Assembly: GCA_934486895.1 (NCBI GenBank)
Contig: CAKSQZ010000008.1
Location: forward strand, 9,733 to 73,732
Direction: 5' to 3'
Length of the DNA: 64,000 nt
Origin: an uncultured Eubacteriales bacterium
Lineage (GTDB): Bacteria > Bacillota > Clostridia > Oscillospirales > Acutalibacteraceae
This document shows positions 7,871 through 17,024 of the stretch, one piece after another (within the stretch, counting starts at the first letter, position 1; every line of letters begins with the position of its first letter). The position numbers and the translations under genes are program-made. The notes beneath the pieces are model-generated. The model made no database searches, was not told the DNA's origin, and worked only from the letters and a program-made list of their open reading frames with translations.

Positions 7871-9016
7871 TTGATTTATTTTGACAATGCTGCAACAACA
7901 CAGCTATCCGAAAATGTTAAAAACCGAATGATCAAAGAGATGGACAATTTCGGCAACCCGTCCGCGCTTTATGATCTTGGAATAAGTGCTGAGAAAATAG
8001 TAACATCGGCATGTGCGAACATTGCAAAAAAACTGAAATGCACGCCCGATGAGATTATCTTCACATCTGGCGGCACAGAGTCCGACAACACCGCAATATT
8101 CGGTGCGGCGCACGCAATGAGCAGAAGGGGCAACAAGATCGTGACTACCGCCTTTGAACATTCTGCTGTTTTAGAGCCGATGCGTGTTCTCGAAAAAGAG
8201 GGCTTCTCGGTTACATATATAACACCCGATGAAAGCGGAAATATTCCGATCTCAAAGTTTGAAGACGCGATCGATAAGGATACGATCCTTGTAAGCGCCA
8301 TGCATATCAACAACGAAACAGGCGTGATATTGCCGATCGACCGAGTGAAAAGCGTTATTAAGGCAAAAGGCTCCGATGCTCTTTTGCATTGCGATGCAAC
8401 TCAGAGCTTCTGCAAGTATAATATCGAACCCGAAAAATGGGGGATCGACCTTCTCACAGCGAGCGCGCATAAGATCCACGGACCTAAGGGTATCGGTTTT
8501 CTGTATTGCAGAAAAGGCGTGAATATTCGTCAGCACCTTTTCGGAGGACTTCAGCAAAAAGGTTTTCGCCCCGGCACCGAGCCGACATTGCTTATAGCAG
8601 GGTTTGATGAAGCAATATCCGATTTCGGTGATCCTGCCGAAAATGCAAAGCGTGTAAAAGAAGTCAAAGACAGGCTTTGCGATAAGCTGTCGCAGCTTCC
8701 CGATGTCATCATCAACTCTCCCGAAAATTCAAGCGATTATGTGCTTAGCGTGTCGGTCTGCGGCATAAAAAGCGAAACATTATTGCACTTTCTTGAAGAT
8801 AGGCAGATATATGTTTCGTCAGGCAGTGCCTGCTCTAAAGGCAAGCTGTCTCATGTTATGACGGCACTCGGCTATGATAAGCGCAGGGCGGACAGCGTTA
8901 TAAGGCTGAGCTTTTCAAAAAACTCAAAGCCGAGTGAGGCGGACGAGCTTGTAAACGCTGTCAGTGCGGCGCAAAAAGTGCTTATCAGAGCCGGGATGAA
9001 AGGAATGGGAAAATGA
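7871..9016 (+). CDS. Cysteine desulfurase (NifS/IscS family)
   Basis: 381-residue PLP enzyme that takes sulfur from cysteine as a persulfide and leaves alanine. It begins MIYFDNAATT from a TTG start with AAGGAG about nine bases upstream. SAHKIHGPKG carries the PLP lysine and SSGSACS the persulfide cysteine. HCDATQSF is the usual cofactor region. The gene overlaps thiI by four bases (ATGA), so its likely acceptor is ThiI and the product 4-thiouridine in tRNA. This is the short-loop NifS/IscS-like group used in Firmicutes for dedicated acceptors. No iscU or sufU lies nearby, so Fe-S assembly is less likely to be its main job. Confidence 0.93.
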   Translation: MIYFDNAATTQLSENVKNRMIKEMDNFGNPSALYDLGISAEKIVTSACANIAKKLKCTPDEIIFTSGGTESDNTAIFGAAHAMSRRGNKIVTTAFEHSAVLEPMRVLEKEGFSVTYITPDESGNIPISKFEDAIDKDTILVSAMHINNETGVILPIDRVKSVIKAKGSDALLHCDATQSFCKYNIEPEKWGIDLLTASAHKIHGPKGIGFLYCRKGVNIRQHLFGGLQQKGFRPGTEPTLLIAGFDEAISDFGDPAENAKRVKEVKDRLCDKLSQLPDVIINSPENSSDYVLSVSVCGIKSETLLHFLEDRQIYVSSGSACSKGKLSHVMTALGYDKRRADSVIRLSFSKNSKPSEADELVNAVSAAQKVLIRAGMKGMGK

Positions 9017-10188
9017 AAAAAGTTATATTAATAAAAAACGGCGAGATCGCTTTAAAAGGTCTTAATAAATCAAGCTTTGAGAGCGTTCTTGTAAAAAATA
9101 TCAGACACGCGCTTTACGGTCTCGGCAGTGTCGAGGTAAGGCGCGCTCAGTCGACAATATATGTCGAACCGCAGGACGATGATTATGATATGGATGAAGC
9201 AGCCGAGAGGGTCAGCCGTGTGTTCGGCATTGCCGCATTTTCGGTTGCGGCTTGCGTTGAAAAAACAATGGACGCCGTGCTCAAAGCCGCTCCCGAATAC
9301 CTTAAAGAAACTTTAGAGAATGTTAAGACTTTCAAGGTTGAAGCGAAGCGTTCGGATAAAGCTTTTCCGCTCAAATCTCCGGAGATTTGCCGTGAAACCG
9401 GTGCCTGCCTTTTGAGAAACTTCAAAAACCTTAAAGTCGATGTTCATAACCCCGATGTAACGGTCACCGTCGAGATCCGTGATTTCGGCGCATATATCCA
9501 TGCAAATCAGCTCCCGGGCGCGGGCGGAATGCCTGTCGGTACAGGAGGGGACGCCGCTGTTCTGATCTCGGGCGGCATCGATTCGCCTGTCGCGGCTTAT
9601 ATGATGGCAAAGCGCGGAATCAAGCTCACAGCGATACACTTCGCAAGCCCGCCCTACACAGGTAAACGCGCCGAGATGAAGGTCAAAGAGCTCCTTCGCC
9701 TTGTCAGCCGTTATTCTGGCCCGATTAACTTCGCTTATGTCCCGTTCACCGAGATTCAGGAAAATATAGCGCGTCATTGCCCGGAAGATCTCACAACAAT
9801 CATTATGCGCCGCTATATGATGAAAATCGCAGGCAGACTTGCAATACACAATAAATGCGATGCGCTTATAACAGGCGAAAGCATAGGTCAGGTCGCAAGC
9901 CAGACAATGAAAGCGATCTATGTAACAGAGGATGCATCGCCCTTGCCTGTATTCCGTCCGCTAATTGGCATGGATAAAGAAGAGATCGTTGCAATATCCC
10001 GCAAGATCGGCACATTTGAAACATCTATTTTGCCTTACGAAGATTGCTGCACGGTGTTCACGCCGAAGCATCCGAGAACAAAGCCTCAGCTCGAAGCGGT
10101 CGTGAGAGCCGAAAAATTCGATAATTGTGATGAAATGGTCGAAAAAGCGATAGAAAACACCGTTTTTGAAAAGATATACCGAGAATAA
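9013..10188 (+). CDS. thiI: tRNA 4-thiouridine synthase
   Basis: 391 residues with an N-terminal ferredoxin-like plus THUMP region (about 1-165) that binds tRNA, and a PP-loop ATPase domain (SGGIDSPVA at about residue 188) that adenylates U8. The C-terminal CCTVFTPKHP block is conserved in ThiI. There is no rhodanese domain, so sulfur must come directly from the cysteine desulfurase whose gene overlaps this one by four bases. This matches the Firmicutes NifZ-ThiI pair. A role in thiamine thiazole synthesis is possible for the family but no thiamine gene is in the window. Confidence 0.95.
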   Translation: MKKVILIKNGEIALKGLNKSSFESVLVKNIRHALYGLGSVEVRRAQSTIYVEPQDDDYDMDEAAERVSRVFGIAAFSVAACVEKTMDAVLKAAPEYLKETLENVKTFKVEAKRSDKAFPLKSPEICRETGACLLRNFKNLKVDVHNPDVTVTVEIRDFGAYIHANQLPGAGGMPVGTGGDAAVLISGGIDSPVAAYMMAKRGIKLTAIHFASPPYTGKRAEMKVKELLRLVSRYSGPINFAYVPFTEIQENIARHCPEDLTTIIMRRYMMKIAGRLAIHNKCDALITGESIGQVASQTMKAIYVTEDASPLPVFRPLIGMDKEEIVAISRKIGTFETSILPYEDCCTVFTPKHPRTKPQLEAVVRAEKFDNCDEMVEKAIENTVFEKIYRE

Positions 10189-10208
10189 AAAGAAAGGTCG
10201 TATAAGTA

Positions 10209-11483
10209 TTGAACGCTGAAATAATCTGTGTCGGAACTGAGCTTTTGCTCGGCGATGTGATCAACACCAATTCAAGCTATATAGCCGAAAACTTATCGAA
10301 GCTGGGTATAGATGTATTCTATCATGACACTGTGGGCGACAACCCGAAAAGACTGACCGATTGCATAAAAACCGCAGTGGAGCGAAGCAATATTGTCGTC
10401 ATAACAGGCGGACTCGGCCCGACTAAAGACGATATAACAATGCAGACTGCCTGCTTTGTCACAGGCAGGGAAAGGGTGCTGTATGACGAATATGTCAAAA
10501 GTATAAAAGAGTATCATGATCGTATCGGCATTAAGCCCACCGAGAATAATTTTCGTCAGGCAATGCTGCCGTCGAACGCGACTGTTTTTCCGAACGATTT
10601 AGGCACAGCGCCGGGCTGTGCTATCGATACCGAAAAAGGTGCAGTTTTGCTGCTTCCCGGTCCGCCTAAAGAAATGAAGCATATGTTCGTCACCTATGCA
10701 TTGCCGTTCCTGTCAAAGTATTCGAGCGGTATTCTTCGTTCGCATTTTATCAGAGTCTACGGACTCGGCGAGTCAAAGGTAGACGAATTGATGGGCGATC
10801 TTTTGATGAGCGAAGACCCGACACTTTCTCCTTATGCGGGCGACGGTGAGATGTATCTGCGCGTTTCCTCCAAAGCCGAAACCGCCGAAATAGCCGATGA
10901 AAAGTGCTTTGAGATGGTCGAGCGGGTTAAAAAACTGCTCGGAGGCTATATCTACGGCGTTGATTGCGGTGATTTAAACTTTCGTGCGGTCGAGCTGCTG
11001 GGGCAACACGGTAAGACTGTCGCGACAGCGGAATCCTGCACAGGCGGCATGATCGGTGAAATGATAACCGAGGTTCCGGGTGCGTCGAAGGTCTATAATA
11101 TGGGGGTTGTAACATATTCAAACGAAGCTAAAGTATCTTTGCTCGGAGTCAGCGAAACAACGCTCAATACGCTCGGCGCAGTGTCTGCCGAAACGGCCTG
11201 CCAGATGGCGCATGGTGTGCGACTTAGATCCGGAGCGGACATCGGTATCGGTGTTTCGGGTATCGCAGGTCCTGAGAGCGACGGAACAAACAAACCTATC
11301 GGTCTTGTTTATGTCGCAATAAGCACCGAAAAAGGAGACAGTGTCGCCGAATGTCATTTCGGCGGGTATCGTGATCGGCAGTATATACGCAGGTGTGCGG
11401 CTTTGGAAGCGTTCAACCTTATAAGAATGTATCTCGATGATTATGAATTTTTTATTAAATATCATAAGTTTGTGAAAAGTTAA
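10209..11483 (+). CDS. cinA: CinA family protein (competence/damage-inducible; putative nicotinamide-nucleotide amidase)
   Basis: 424 residues with the two usual domains: an N-terminal MoaB/MogA-like (COG1058) domain with TELLLGD and GGLGPTKDD, linked to ADP-ribose pyrophosphatase activity in the family, and a C-terminal CinA domain from about residue 265 (TAESCTGGMIGEMIT ... GVSGIAGP), linked to NMN deamidation. It starts at a TTG with AAAGG 11 bases upstream and follows thiI by 20 bases. In many Gram-positives cinA lies near recA and joins the competence regulon; here the neighbours are sulfur-transfer genes, though comEC is in the window. Confidence 0.93.
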   Translation: MNAEIICVGTELLLGDVINTNSSYIAENLSKLGIDVFYHDTVGDNPKRLTDCIKTAVERSNIVVITGGLGPTKDDITMQTACFVTGRERVLYDEYVKSIKEYHDRIGIKPTENNFRQAMLPSNATVFPNDLGTAPGCAIDTEKGAVLLLPGPPKEMKHMFVTYALPFLSKYSSGILRSHFIRVYGLGESKVDELMGDLLMSEDPTLSPYAGDGEMYLRVSSKAETAEIADEKCFEMVERVKKLLGGYIYGVDCGDLNFRAVELLGQHGKTVATAESCTGGMIGEMITEVPGASKVYNMGVVTYSNEAKVSLLGVSETTLNTLGAVSAETACQMAHGVRLRSGADIGIGVSGIAGPESDGTNKPIGLVYVAISTEKGDSVAECHFGGYRDRQYIRRCAALEAFNLIRMYLDDYEFFIKYHKFVKS

Positions 11484-11512
11484 TTGAATTGAATAATCTT
11501 TTATGCTAAAAT
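11484..11512 (+). promoter_or_regulatory. Sigma-A promoter of the sortase gene
   Basis: TTGAAT at 11484-11489 and TAAAAT at 11507-11512 with a 17-bp spacer, 30 bases before the sortase start. The -35 overlaps the end of the cinA stop codon region. Confidence 0.5.
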
Positions 11513-11541
11513 AGAGTAAAATGCAAAGCGAGGTGATAATG

Positions 11542-12885
11542 ATGAGCGAAAAGGATTACAGCGGATTGTATGATGATATTATGAAAAACATCAATGATCT
11601 GCCCGATATATCCGAAATTGAACAGCAAAGTAAAACTGTTGTCGGAAAAAGGCGCGGTAACTGGTTTGTCCGCCTGATGCGTTATCTTATCCCGTGGAAA
11701 GGCGATAAAGCACCGGAGGTCATAAGAAAGATCATCTTTCTTATTGCGCTCATCGTTTTTGTCTCAATGCTTTGTATTGTTGTTCCGTATTATATCGAGC
11801 CGTTTTTTAATGCAAGTCTCACCGATGATCTCAGGGGCAAACTCAAGTCGGACAACAGCTCGTATTCTTCATCAGTGATGAATCCGAAATTTGCGGAACT
11901 TTATGCCGAAAATAACGATCTTGTCGGTTGGATCACGGTTGACGGCACTAACATCAACTATCCTGTTGTCAGAACCGATAAAATGAAAGGCAGCGACGAC
12001 TATTATCTTCGCACCGATTTCAAACACAACTACAGCCGCTACGGCACGATTTACGCCGACCGCAAGAACAATCTCGGTTATATGACCGAAAGCAAAAACA
12101 TCACGCTCTACGGTCACAATATGAAGGACGACAGCACGATGTTCAGCCAGCTCCTTCATTACCGTGATCTTGATTACTATAAACAACACCCGACATTCAC
12201 ATTTGACACGCTCTATCGTGACGGAAAGTGGAAGATTTTCTCCGTTATGATAACCAACGCAGACCCGAATGAGGATAACGGCTATGTTTTCGACTATCGT
12301 AAGACAGATTTCACATCCGATGAGCAGTTCTTATATTGGGTGAATGAATGCAAAAAGCGCTCTGTCATCAACACAGGCGTTCAGGTGGATAAATCGGATG
12401 AGATACTGACACTCCAAACCTGTACTTATGAATTCAATGACGCTCGTTTTATAGTCATAGCAAGAAGAGTTCGCAGCGGTGAAAGCGAAACAGTCAATGT
12501 TTCCGAAGCGGTCAACAATCCTGATCCGATCTATCCGCAGGCTTGGTATGACTATCTCGGCATAAAGAATCCGCATCCTAATGAGCATCCCGAAACAGTC
12601 GGCGAAACAACTAAACCGACCGAGGCTAAAACAGCTGCCCCTGCAACTTATGCAACGCAGGGTAAGACCGAAGAGAGAACGGTCAAGCGAAGTACACGAC
12701 ATCGAAACAGCGATTCGAACACTCAGCCGACAACGACTCATAAGCAGACAGCTGCCGCCACTGAAGCGCCGACTACAACAAAAGCGTCAGAGACAACAAC
12801 CGAGCAAGTTCAATCGCAAACAAAGGACACACAAACAAAGCCTATTGAAACAAAAGCCGAAGAAACTACCGAAAAGAGCGATTGA
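11542..12885 (+). CDS. Class B sortase with a long Thr/Lys/Glu-rich C-terminal tail
   Basis: 447-residue transpeptidase that would join sorting-signal proteins to the cell wall. A cytoplasmic N-terminus of about 55 residues is followed by a TM helix (IIFLIALIVFVSMLCIVVPYY) and the class B sortase barrel. The catalytic His is in TLYGHNMKDDSTMFSQL, the Cys in LTLQTCTYEF, and the Arg in the downstream VIARRVRSG region. After the domain comes a low-complexity tail of about 110 residues rich in Thr, Lys, Glu, Gln and Pro, which is unusual because class B sortases normally end soon after the catalytic Arg. The start at 11542 is chosen because GAGGTG lies six bases upstream; a second ATG at 11539 is equally in frame. 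The protein at 49793 carries a matching type of sorting signal. Confidence 0.88.
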   Translation: MSEKDYSGLYDDIMKNINDLPDISEIEQQSKTVVGKRRGNWFVRLMRYLIPWKGDKAPEVIRKIIFLIALIVFVSMLCIVVPYYIEPFFNASLTDDLRGKLKSDNSSYSSSVMNPKFAELYAENNDLVGWITVDGTNINYPVVRTDKMKGSDDYYLRTDFKHNYSRYGTIYADRKNNLGYMTESKNITLYGHNMKDDSTMFSQLLHYRDLDYYKQHPTFTFDTLYRDGKWKIFSVMITNADPNEDNGYVFDYRKTDFTSDEQFLYWVNECKKRSVINTGVQVDKSDEILTLQTCTYEFNDARFIVIARRVRSGESETVNVSEAVNNPDPIYPQAWYDYLGIKNPHPNEHPETVGETTKPTEAKTAAPATYATQGKTEERTVKRSTRHRNSDSNTQPTTTHKQTAAATEAPTTTKASETTTEQVQSQTKDTQTKPIETKAEETTEKSD

Positions 12886-12900
12886 AACCCGTAATAATTT

Positions 12901-12938
12901 AAAAGGCTTCGTCCCGTTTTGCGGGGGCGGAGTCTTTT
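12901..12938 (+). terminator. Rho-independent terminator after the sortase gene
   Basis: Stem GGCTTCGTCCCG pairing with CGGGGGCGGAGTC around a TTTT loop, followed by TTTT, 15 bases after the stop. Confidence 0.75.
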
Positions 12939-12982
12939 GCACGAAAAAAGCGCTGTCAGCTTAGAGGTAAGGAAGGATTATT

Positions 12983-14206
12983 TTGAAGAAAACCGTATTG
13001 AGAAAGTATGCAAAGCTTATTGCTAAAACAGGTGCCAATGTTCAAAAAGGTCAGGAAGTGCTTGTTTATGCCGAGCTCGATCAGCCTGAGTTTGTCAGGA
13101 TGGTCTGTGAGGAGTGCTATAAGCTCGGTGCATCCAGGGTAACGGTCGAGTGGAGCTATCAGCCGCTTGATAAGATAAATGTCAATTATCGTAGCCTCGA
13201 AACAATGTCCAAGGTTGAAAATTGGGAGGTTGAAAGACTGAAGCACCGCCTTGAAACATTGCCGGCTTCTATCTATCTTTTGTCTGAAGATCCCGACGGT
13301 ATGAGAGGGATCGATCAGCAGAAGTATTCCGAAGCGTCGCGTGCAAGATATAAGATAATCAAGCCGTTCCGCGATAAAATGGATAATAAATATCAGTGGT
13401 GTATTGCCGCAGTCGCAGGCAAGAAATGGGCTAAGAAAATGTTTCCCGAGCTTCGTGTTTCCGCCGCTGTCGAAAAGCTGTGGGAGGCGATCTTGTTCAC
13501 ATCCCGTATAACCGACGATCCTGTGTATTCCTGGGAGGAGCATAATCGCGATCTTCAAGGCAGATGTGATTATCTTAACAGCCTTAAAATCAAAAAGCTT
13601 AAATATTCCGCATCCAACGGAACCGATCTCACAGTCGGTATGATGGATAATGCAAAGTTCTTAGGCGGCAGAGAGAAAACTCTCGGTGGAGTTGAATACA
13701 ACCCCAACATCCCGTCCGAAGAGGTGTTTATAACTCCTAAGCGCGGTGAAGCCGAGGGAATCGTCTATTCGAGCAAGCCGCTTTCGTTCCGAGGCGAGCT
13801 AATCGAGAATTTTTCTGTTCGCTTTGAAAACGGCAAGGCTGTTGAAGTTCATGCCGAGAAAAATGAACAGCTCCTTTGCGAGCTTATCAAAATGGACGAA
13901 GGAGCGGCTTTTCTCGGCGAATGTGCGCTTGTGCCTTATCACTCACCGATAAGCGAAAGCGGACTTATATTTTATAACACACTGTTTGATGAAAACGCCG
14001 CTTGTCATCTCGCCCTCGGTGAGGGTTTTGCGGAATGTATTGAGGATTTCGATAAATACACTCTCGAGCAGTGCCGCGAAATGGGCTGCAACACATCTAT
14101 CATACATGAAGACTTCATGATAGGGACTGCCGACCTTGATATAACCGCAATAACAGCCGATAAAAGGGAAGTTCCCGTTTTCAGAAAAGGCAACTGGGCA
14201 TTTTAA
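12983..14206 (+). CDS. Aminopeptidase, M29 (AmpS/PepS/AmpT) family
   Basis: 407-residue metallopeptidase that removes N-terminal residues from peptides in the cytoplasm. The N-terminal Rossmann-like half carries NVQKGQEVLVYAELDQPEFVR. The C-terminal half carries the metal-binding blocks: GRCDYLNSLKI, TDLTVGM, NIPSEEVFITPKRGEAEGIV, GECALVPYHSPIS, TLFDENAACHLALGEGF, and IHEDFMIGTADLDITA near the end. Length matches the family. It uses a TTG start with AAGGAAGG about nine bases upstream; the neighbouring terminator isolates it from the sortase. azlCD follow closely (29 bases), so peptide breakdown and branched-chain amino acid export may be linked, though this is inference. Confidence 0.93.
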   Translation: MKKTVLRKYAKLIAKTGANVQKGQEVLVYAELDQPEFVRMVCEECYKLGASRVTVEWSYQPLDKINVNYRSLETMSKVENWEVERLKHRLETLPASIYLLSEDPDGMRGIDQQKYSEASRARYKIIKPFRDKMDNKYQWCIAAVAGKKWAKKMFPELRVSAAVEKLWEAILFTSRITDDPVYSWEEHNRDLQGRCDYLNSLKIKKLKYSASNGTDLTVGMMDNAKFLGGREKTLGGVEYNPNIPSEEVFITPKRGEAEGIVYSSKPLSFRGELIENFSVRFENGKAVEVHAEKNEQLLCELIKMDEGAAFLGECALVPYHSPISESGLIFYNTLFDENAACHLALGEGFAECIEDFDKYTLEQCREMGCNTSIIHEDFMIGTADLDITAITADKREVPVFRKGNWAF

Positions 14207-14235
14207 AAGCCCTATCGAAAGGACGATAAAAACCA

Positions 14236-14931
14236 ATGGGTTCAAAGACTTTAAAACGCGCATTTTCCGATAGTCTGCCTGTAATGGCGGGATATCTCGC
14301 CCTCGGTATCGGTTTCGGCGTCCTGCTGCACAGTAAGGGCTATTCCGTGATTTGGGCATTTGCAATGAGCTGCACTATCTACGGCGGCTCTATACAGTAT
14401 GCCGCAGTAGACCTTTTAAGCTCGGGCGCAGGACTGATAACCACCGGAATAATGACGCTTATCATCAATGCACGGCATATTTTCTATGGGCTTTCAATGC
14501 TCGGTAAATACCAGAAAGTCGGCAGGATAAAGCCGTATCTTATCTTTGCTATGACCGATGAAACTTATTCGATAGCCTGCACAGCCGATCTCGGCGACGA
14601 TATAAACAAAAATAAATATTATTTTCTTTTGTCGCTTTTCGATCAGTGCTATTGGATAATCGGAAGTATGCTCGGTGTTATAATTTCGACAGTTATAAAA
14701 TTCAATTCAGCGGGTGTTGAATTTGCAATGACGGCACTTTTCGTCTCGATCTTTGTCGATCAGTGGCGAACAGCAAAGAGCCATATTCCTGCTGTTCTCG
14801 GTGTTGTTATAACGCTTGCCTGCCTTATTGTTTTCGGATCGGACAGCTTTGTAATCCCCGCAATGATACTTATTGCATTCTCCCTCGTTCTTCTCAGAGG
14901 AAAGCTAGAAAGCGAGGCGGATAAGCAATGA
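14236..14931 (+). CDS. azlC: Branched-chain amino acid export permease, large subunit
   Basis: 231-residue membrane protein of the AzlC (LIV-E) family, which exports leucine, isoleucine and valine together with small partner AzlD. The N-terminal SDSLPVMAGYLALGIGFGVLL and the following MSCTIYGGSIQYAAVDLL and INARHIFYGLSM are the recognisable family blocks. About six TM segments are seen. Its end overlaps the azlD start by four bases (ATGA), indicating translational coupling. Confidence 0.93.
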   Translation: MGSKTLKRAFSDSLPVMAGYLALGIGFGVLLHSKGYSVIWAFAMSCTIYGGSIQYAAVDLLSSGAGLITTGIMTLIINARHIFYGLSMLGKYQKVGRIKPYLIFAMTDETYSIACTADLGDDINKNKYYFLLSLFDQCYWIIGSMLGVIISTVIKFNSAGVEFAMTALFVSIFVDQWRTAKSHIPAVLGVVITLACLIVFGSDSFVIPAMILIAFSLVLLRGKLESEADKQ

Positions 14932-15257
14932 GCCCTACCGTACATAATATATTGCAGATCGCTGTTATGGCACTCGTTACGGCGCTGACGCGCTTTCTGC
15001 CTTTTATCTGCTTTAAGGATGAAAACAAACGTCCGAAGGTGGTGCTTTACCTCGGTAAGGTCCTGCCGTATGCTCTTATGGGTATGCTCGTTGTCTATTG
15101 CCTTAAAGACATCTCGTTTGCGTCTTACCCGTTTGGACTGCCTGCGATCGCCGCAATCGTTGTAACAGCAGTGCTTCATGCGCTTTTCAAAAACTCGCTC
15201 ATAAGCATCTTTTCAGGCACTGTCTTTTATATGCTGCTCACTCAATTTGTAGTTTAA
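14928..15257 (+). CDS. azlD: Branched-chain amino acid transport protein, small subunit
   Basis: 109-residue membrane protein with three to four TM helices; MALVTALTRFLPFICF is the AzlD family signature. It forms the exporter with AzlC, whose stop codon overlaps its start. Twelve bases later begins an XRE regulator with TM helices, which may belong to the same transcript. Confidence 0.92.
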   Translation: MSPTVHNILQIAVMALVTALTRFLPFICFKDENKRPKVVLYLGKVLPYALMGMLVVYCLKDISFASYPFGLPAIAAIVVTAVLHALFKNSLISIFSGTVFYMLLTQFVV

Positions 15258-15269
15258 GGAGGGAACTAA

Positions 15270-15845
15270 ATGGATGAATTAAAAGCGATCGTCGCCGAAA
15301 ATATCAGCAGACTTCGCACTTTAAACTCGCTCACACAGGCACAGCTCGGAGAAATGCTCAGTTATTCCGATAAGGCTGTTTCCAAATGGGAGCGTGGAGA
15401 CGCTATACCCGATGTATATGTACTCAAGAAGATGAGCGATATTTTTAATGTCTCGGTGGATTATCTGCTTGAGCCTCACGATGAAGTCGACATTAAGCCT
15501 GCAAAGCATGATAATAAGCGCAAACATTCGCTTATTGCGGGAGTGGCTTTTCTCGGCGTGTGGACGCTCAGCCTGCTTGTTTTTATAATATTAGCTCTGC
15601 TCGGCAAGACCTTCTGGCTCATCTTTGCATACACGCTCCCGATATCGCTTATTACCCTCCTTGTTTTAAACACTGTCTGGAGTATCAAAAAGATAAACAT
15701 AATCTACATTTCCGCTTTGGTTTGGAGCATTTTGCTCGCAATTTATCTGTCGCTGATCGATCTTAATTGGTGGCTGATCTTTGTGCTCGGTATTCCGGCG
15801 GAGATAATCATTTTCCTTTGCTTCAGAATAAAACGGCATAAATAA
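15270..15845 (+). CDS. XRE-family regulator with C-terminal membrane domain
   Basis: 191 residues: an N-terminal HTH_3 domain (residues 5-68, with SLTQAQLGEMLSYSDKAVSKWERGDAIP, a recognition helix typical of clostridial XRE regulators), a basic linker, and then four hydrophobic helices (residues about 82-187). Such membrane-tethered XRE proteins are thought to respond to envelope or membrane signals, but the ligand is unknown. AAGGAGG lies before the ATG. It follows azlD by 12 bases and ends at a terminator, so it may regulate azlCD. Confidence 0.85.
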   Translation: MDELKAIVAENISRLRTLNSLTQAQLGEMLSYSDKAVSKWERGDAIPDVYVLKKMSDIFNVSVDYLLEPHDEVDIKPAKHDNKRKHSLIAGVAFLGVWTLSLLVFIILALLGKTFWLIFAYTLPISLITLLVLNTVWSIKKINIIYISALVWSILLAIYLSLIDLNWWLIFVLGIPAEIIIFLCFRIKRHK

Positions 15846-15855
15846 GCCGTTTTCA

Positions 15856-15888
15856 GCCGATTCTACGATCAGTAGAGTCGGCTTTTTT
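15856..15888 (+). terminator. Rho-independent terminator after the azlCD-XRE run
   Basis: Eleven-base-pair stem GCCGATTCTAC / GTAGAGTCGGC (one G-U pair), loop GATC, then TTTTTT. The sequence GATTCTACGATC recurs just after it at about 15889, so part of the stem is duplicated. Confidence 0.85.
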
Positions 15889-15939
15889 GATTCTACGATC
15901 GTGTTTTGCCGCAGTATAGTCGCATTTTTTCTCGGTAGG

Positions 15940-15968
15940 TTTACAATTTAGGAATGAAAATGTACAAT
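15940..15968 (+). promoter_or_regulatory. Sigma-A promoter of the degV gene
   Basis: TTTACA at 15940-15945 and TACAAT at 15963-15968 with a 17-bp spacer, 66 bases before the ATG. Confidence 0.6.
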
Positions 15969-16034
15969 ATAACCGATAATGATATAGTAAACCGCGTCTG
16001 ATAAGGCGAATTTCAGCAACAGGAGACGAGCATA

Positions 16035-16922
16035 ATGGAGAAATTTATACTTAGCTGCTGCTCAACAGCAGACCTTTCACTCGAGCATTTCAAAGAACGC
16101 AACATCAATTTCGTGATGTTTCATTACTATCTCAACGGCAAGCAGTATGAGGACGATCTCGGACAATCGGTATCGTTCGATGAGTTTTATAAAGCAATGG
16201 CAAACGGTGCCGAAACCCGCACTTCTCAGGTGAATTACGAAGAGTTCATCGAGTATTTCACGCCGTTTTTGGAACAGGGAAAGGATATTCTTCATGTCTG
16301 CCTTTCATCGGGAATTTCGGGTGTCTACAATTCGGCTTCAGCCGCCGCTGAGGAGCTGCGTTCTAAGTATCCAGACCGCAAGATCTACATTGTCGATTCT
16401 CTCGGGGCGTCATCGGGCTACGGCCTTCTGATGGATACCTTAGCGGATAAACGCGATCTCGGCTGGACTATCGATCAGGTCAGAGAATATGCAGAAAGCG
16501 CAAAGCTTCATCTTCATCATTGGTTCTTCTCAACCGACCTCACATTCTATGTAAAAGGCGGCAGAATTTCCAAAGCTTCGGGCTGGTTCGGAACTATCCT
16601 CAGAATTTGCCCGTTGCTCAATATGGATAACAACGGAAAGCTTATTCCGAGATATAAGATCCGCGGCAAGCAGAATGTTATAAAAACTATTGTTGATAAA
16701 ATGGAGGAACACGCTGAGGACGGACTGAAATACAGCGGCAAATGCTACATCTCAAATTCAGGCTGCATTGAGGATGCTAAAGCGGTTGCAAAGCTGGTCG
16801 AAAAGCGGTTCAAAAAGCTTAGCGGCAAGGTCGAGATCAACAATGTCGGAACAACTATCGGAAGCCACACAGGTCCCGGCACAGTTGCTCTGTTCTTCTT
16901 CGGCGATAAGAGGGAAGATTGA
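16035..16922 (+). CDS. DegV family fatty-acid-binding protein
   Basis: 295 residues. DegV/FakB proteins hold a fatty acid and, with the kinase FakA, supply acyl-phosphate for phospholipid synthesis. The family marks are the N-terminal ILSCCSTADLSLEHF, the TSQVNYEEFIEYF motif that contacts the carboxylate, CLSSGISGVYNSA, IYIVDSLGASSGYGLLM, the KGGRISKASGW block and the C-terminal GSHTGPGTVALFF. GGAGA precedes the ATG by about ten bases. It is monocistronic between its own promoter and terminator. No FakA gene is in the window. Confidence 0.92.
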   Translation: MEKFILSCCSTADLSLEHFKERNINFVMFHYYLNGKQYEDDLGQSVSFDEFYKAMANGAETRTSQVNYEEFIEYFTPFLEQGKDILHVCLSSGISGVYNSASAAAEELRSKYPDRKIYIVDSLGASSGYGLLMDTLADKRDLGWTIDQVREYAESAKLHLHHWFFSTDLTFYVKGGRISKASGWFGTILRICPLLNMDNNGKLIPRYKIRGKQNVIKTIVDKMEEHAEDGLKYSGKCYISNSGCIEDAKAVAKLVEKRFKKLSGKVEINNVGTTIGSHTGPGTVALFFFGDKRED

Positions 16923-16939
16923 TCAAATAAACCTATCCG

Positions 16940-16960
16940 GCCGCATGATAATCATGCGGC
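16940..16960 (+). terminator. Hairpin terminator after degV gene
   Basis: Perfect nine-base-pair stem GCCGCATGA / TCATGCGGC with a TAA loop, followed by TGTTTTATTT. Confidence 0.75.
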
Positions 16961-16973
16961 TGTTTTATTTCGG

Positions 16974-17002
16974 TTGAATAAACTGCGGCAGTGTGGTATA
17001 CT
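16974..17002 (+). promoter_or_regulatory. Sigma-A promoter of the 17025 gene
   Basis: TTGAAT at 16974-16979 and TATACT at 16997-17002 with a 17-bp spacer, directly after the degV terminator. Confidence 0.6.
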
Positions 17003-17024
17003 GAAATAAAAGGTGGTGACCGCT

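Noticed and set aside
15856..15900. Short direct repeat GATTCTACGATC as part of a mobile element
   Set aside because: One copy is the terminator stem and the other lies just after it; two 12-base copies are too little to support a mobile element.
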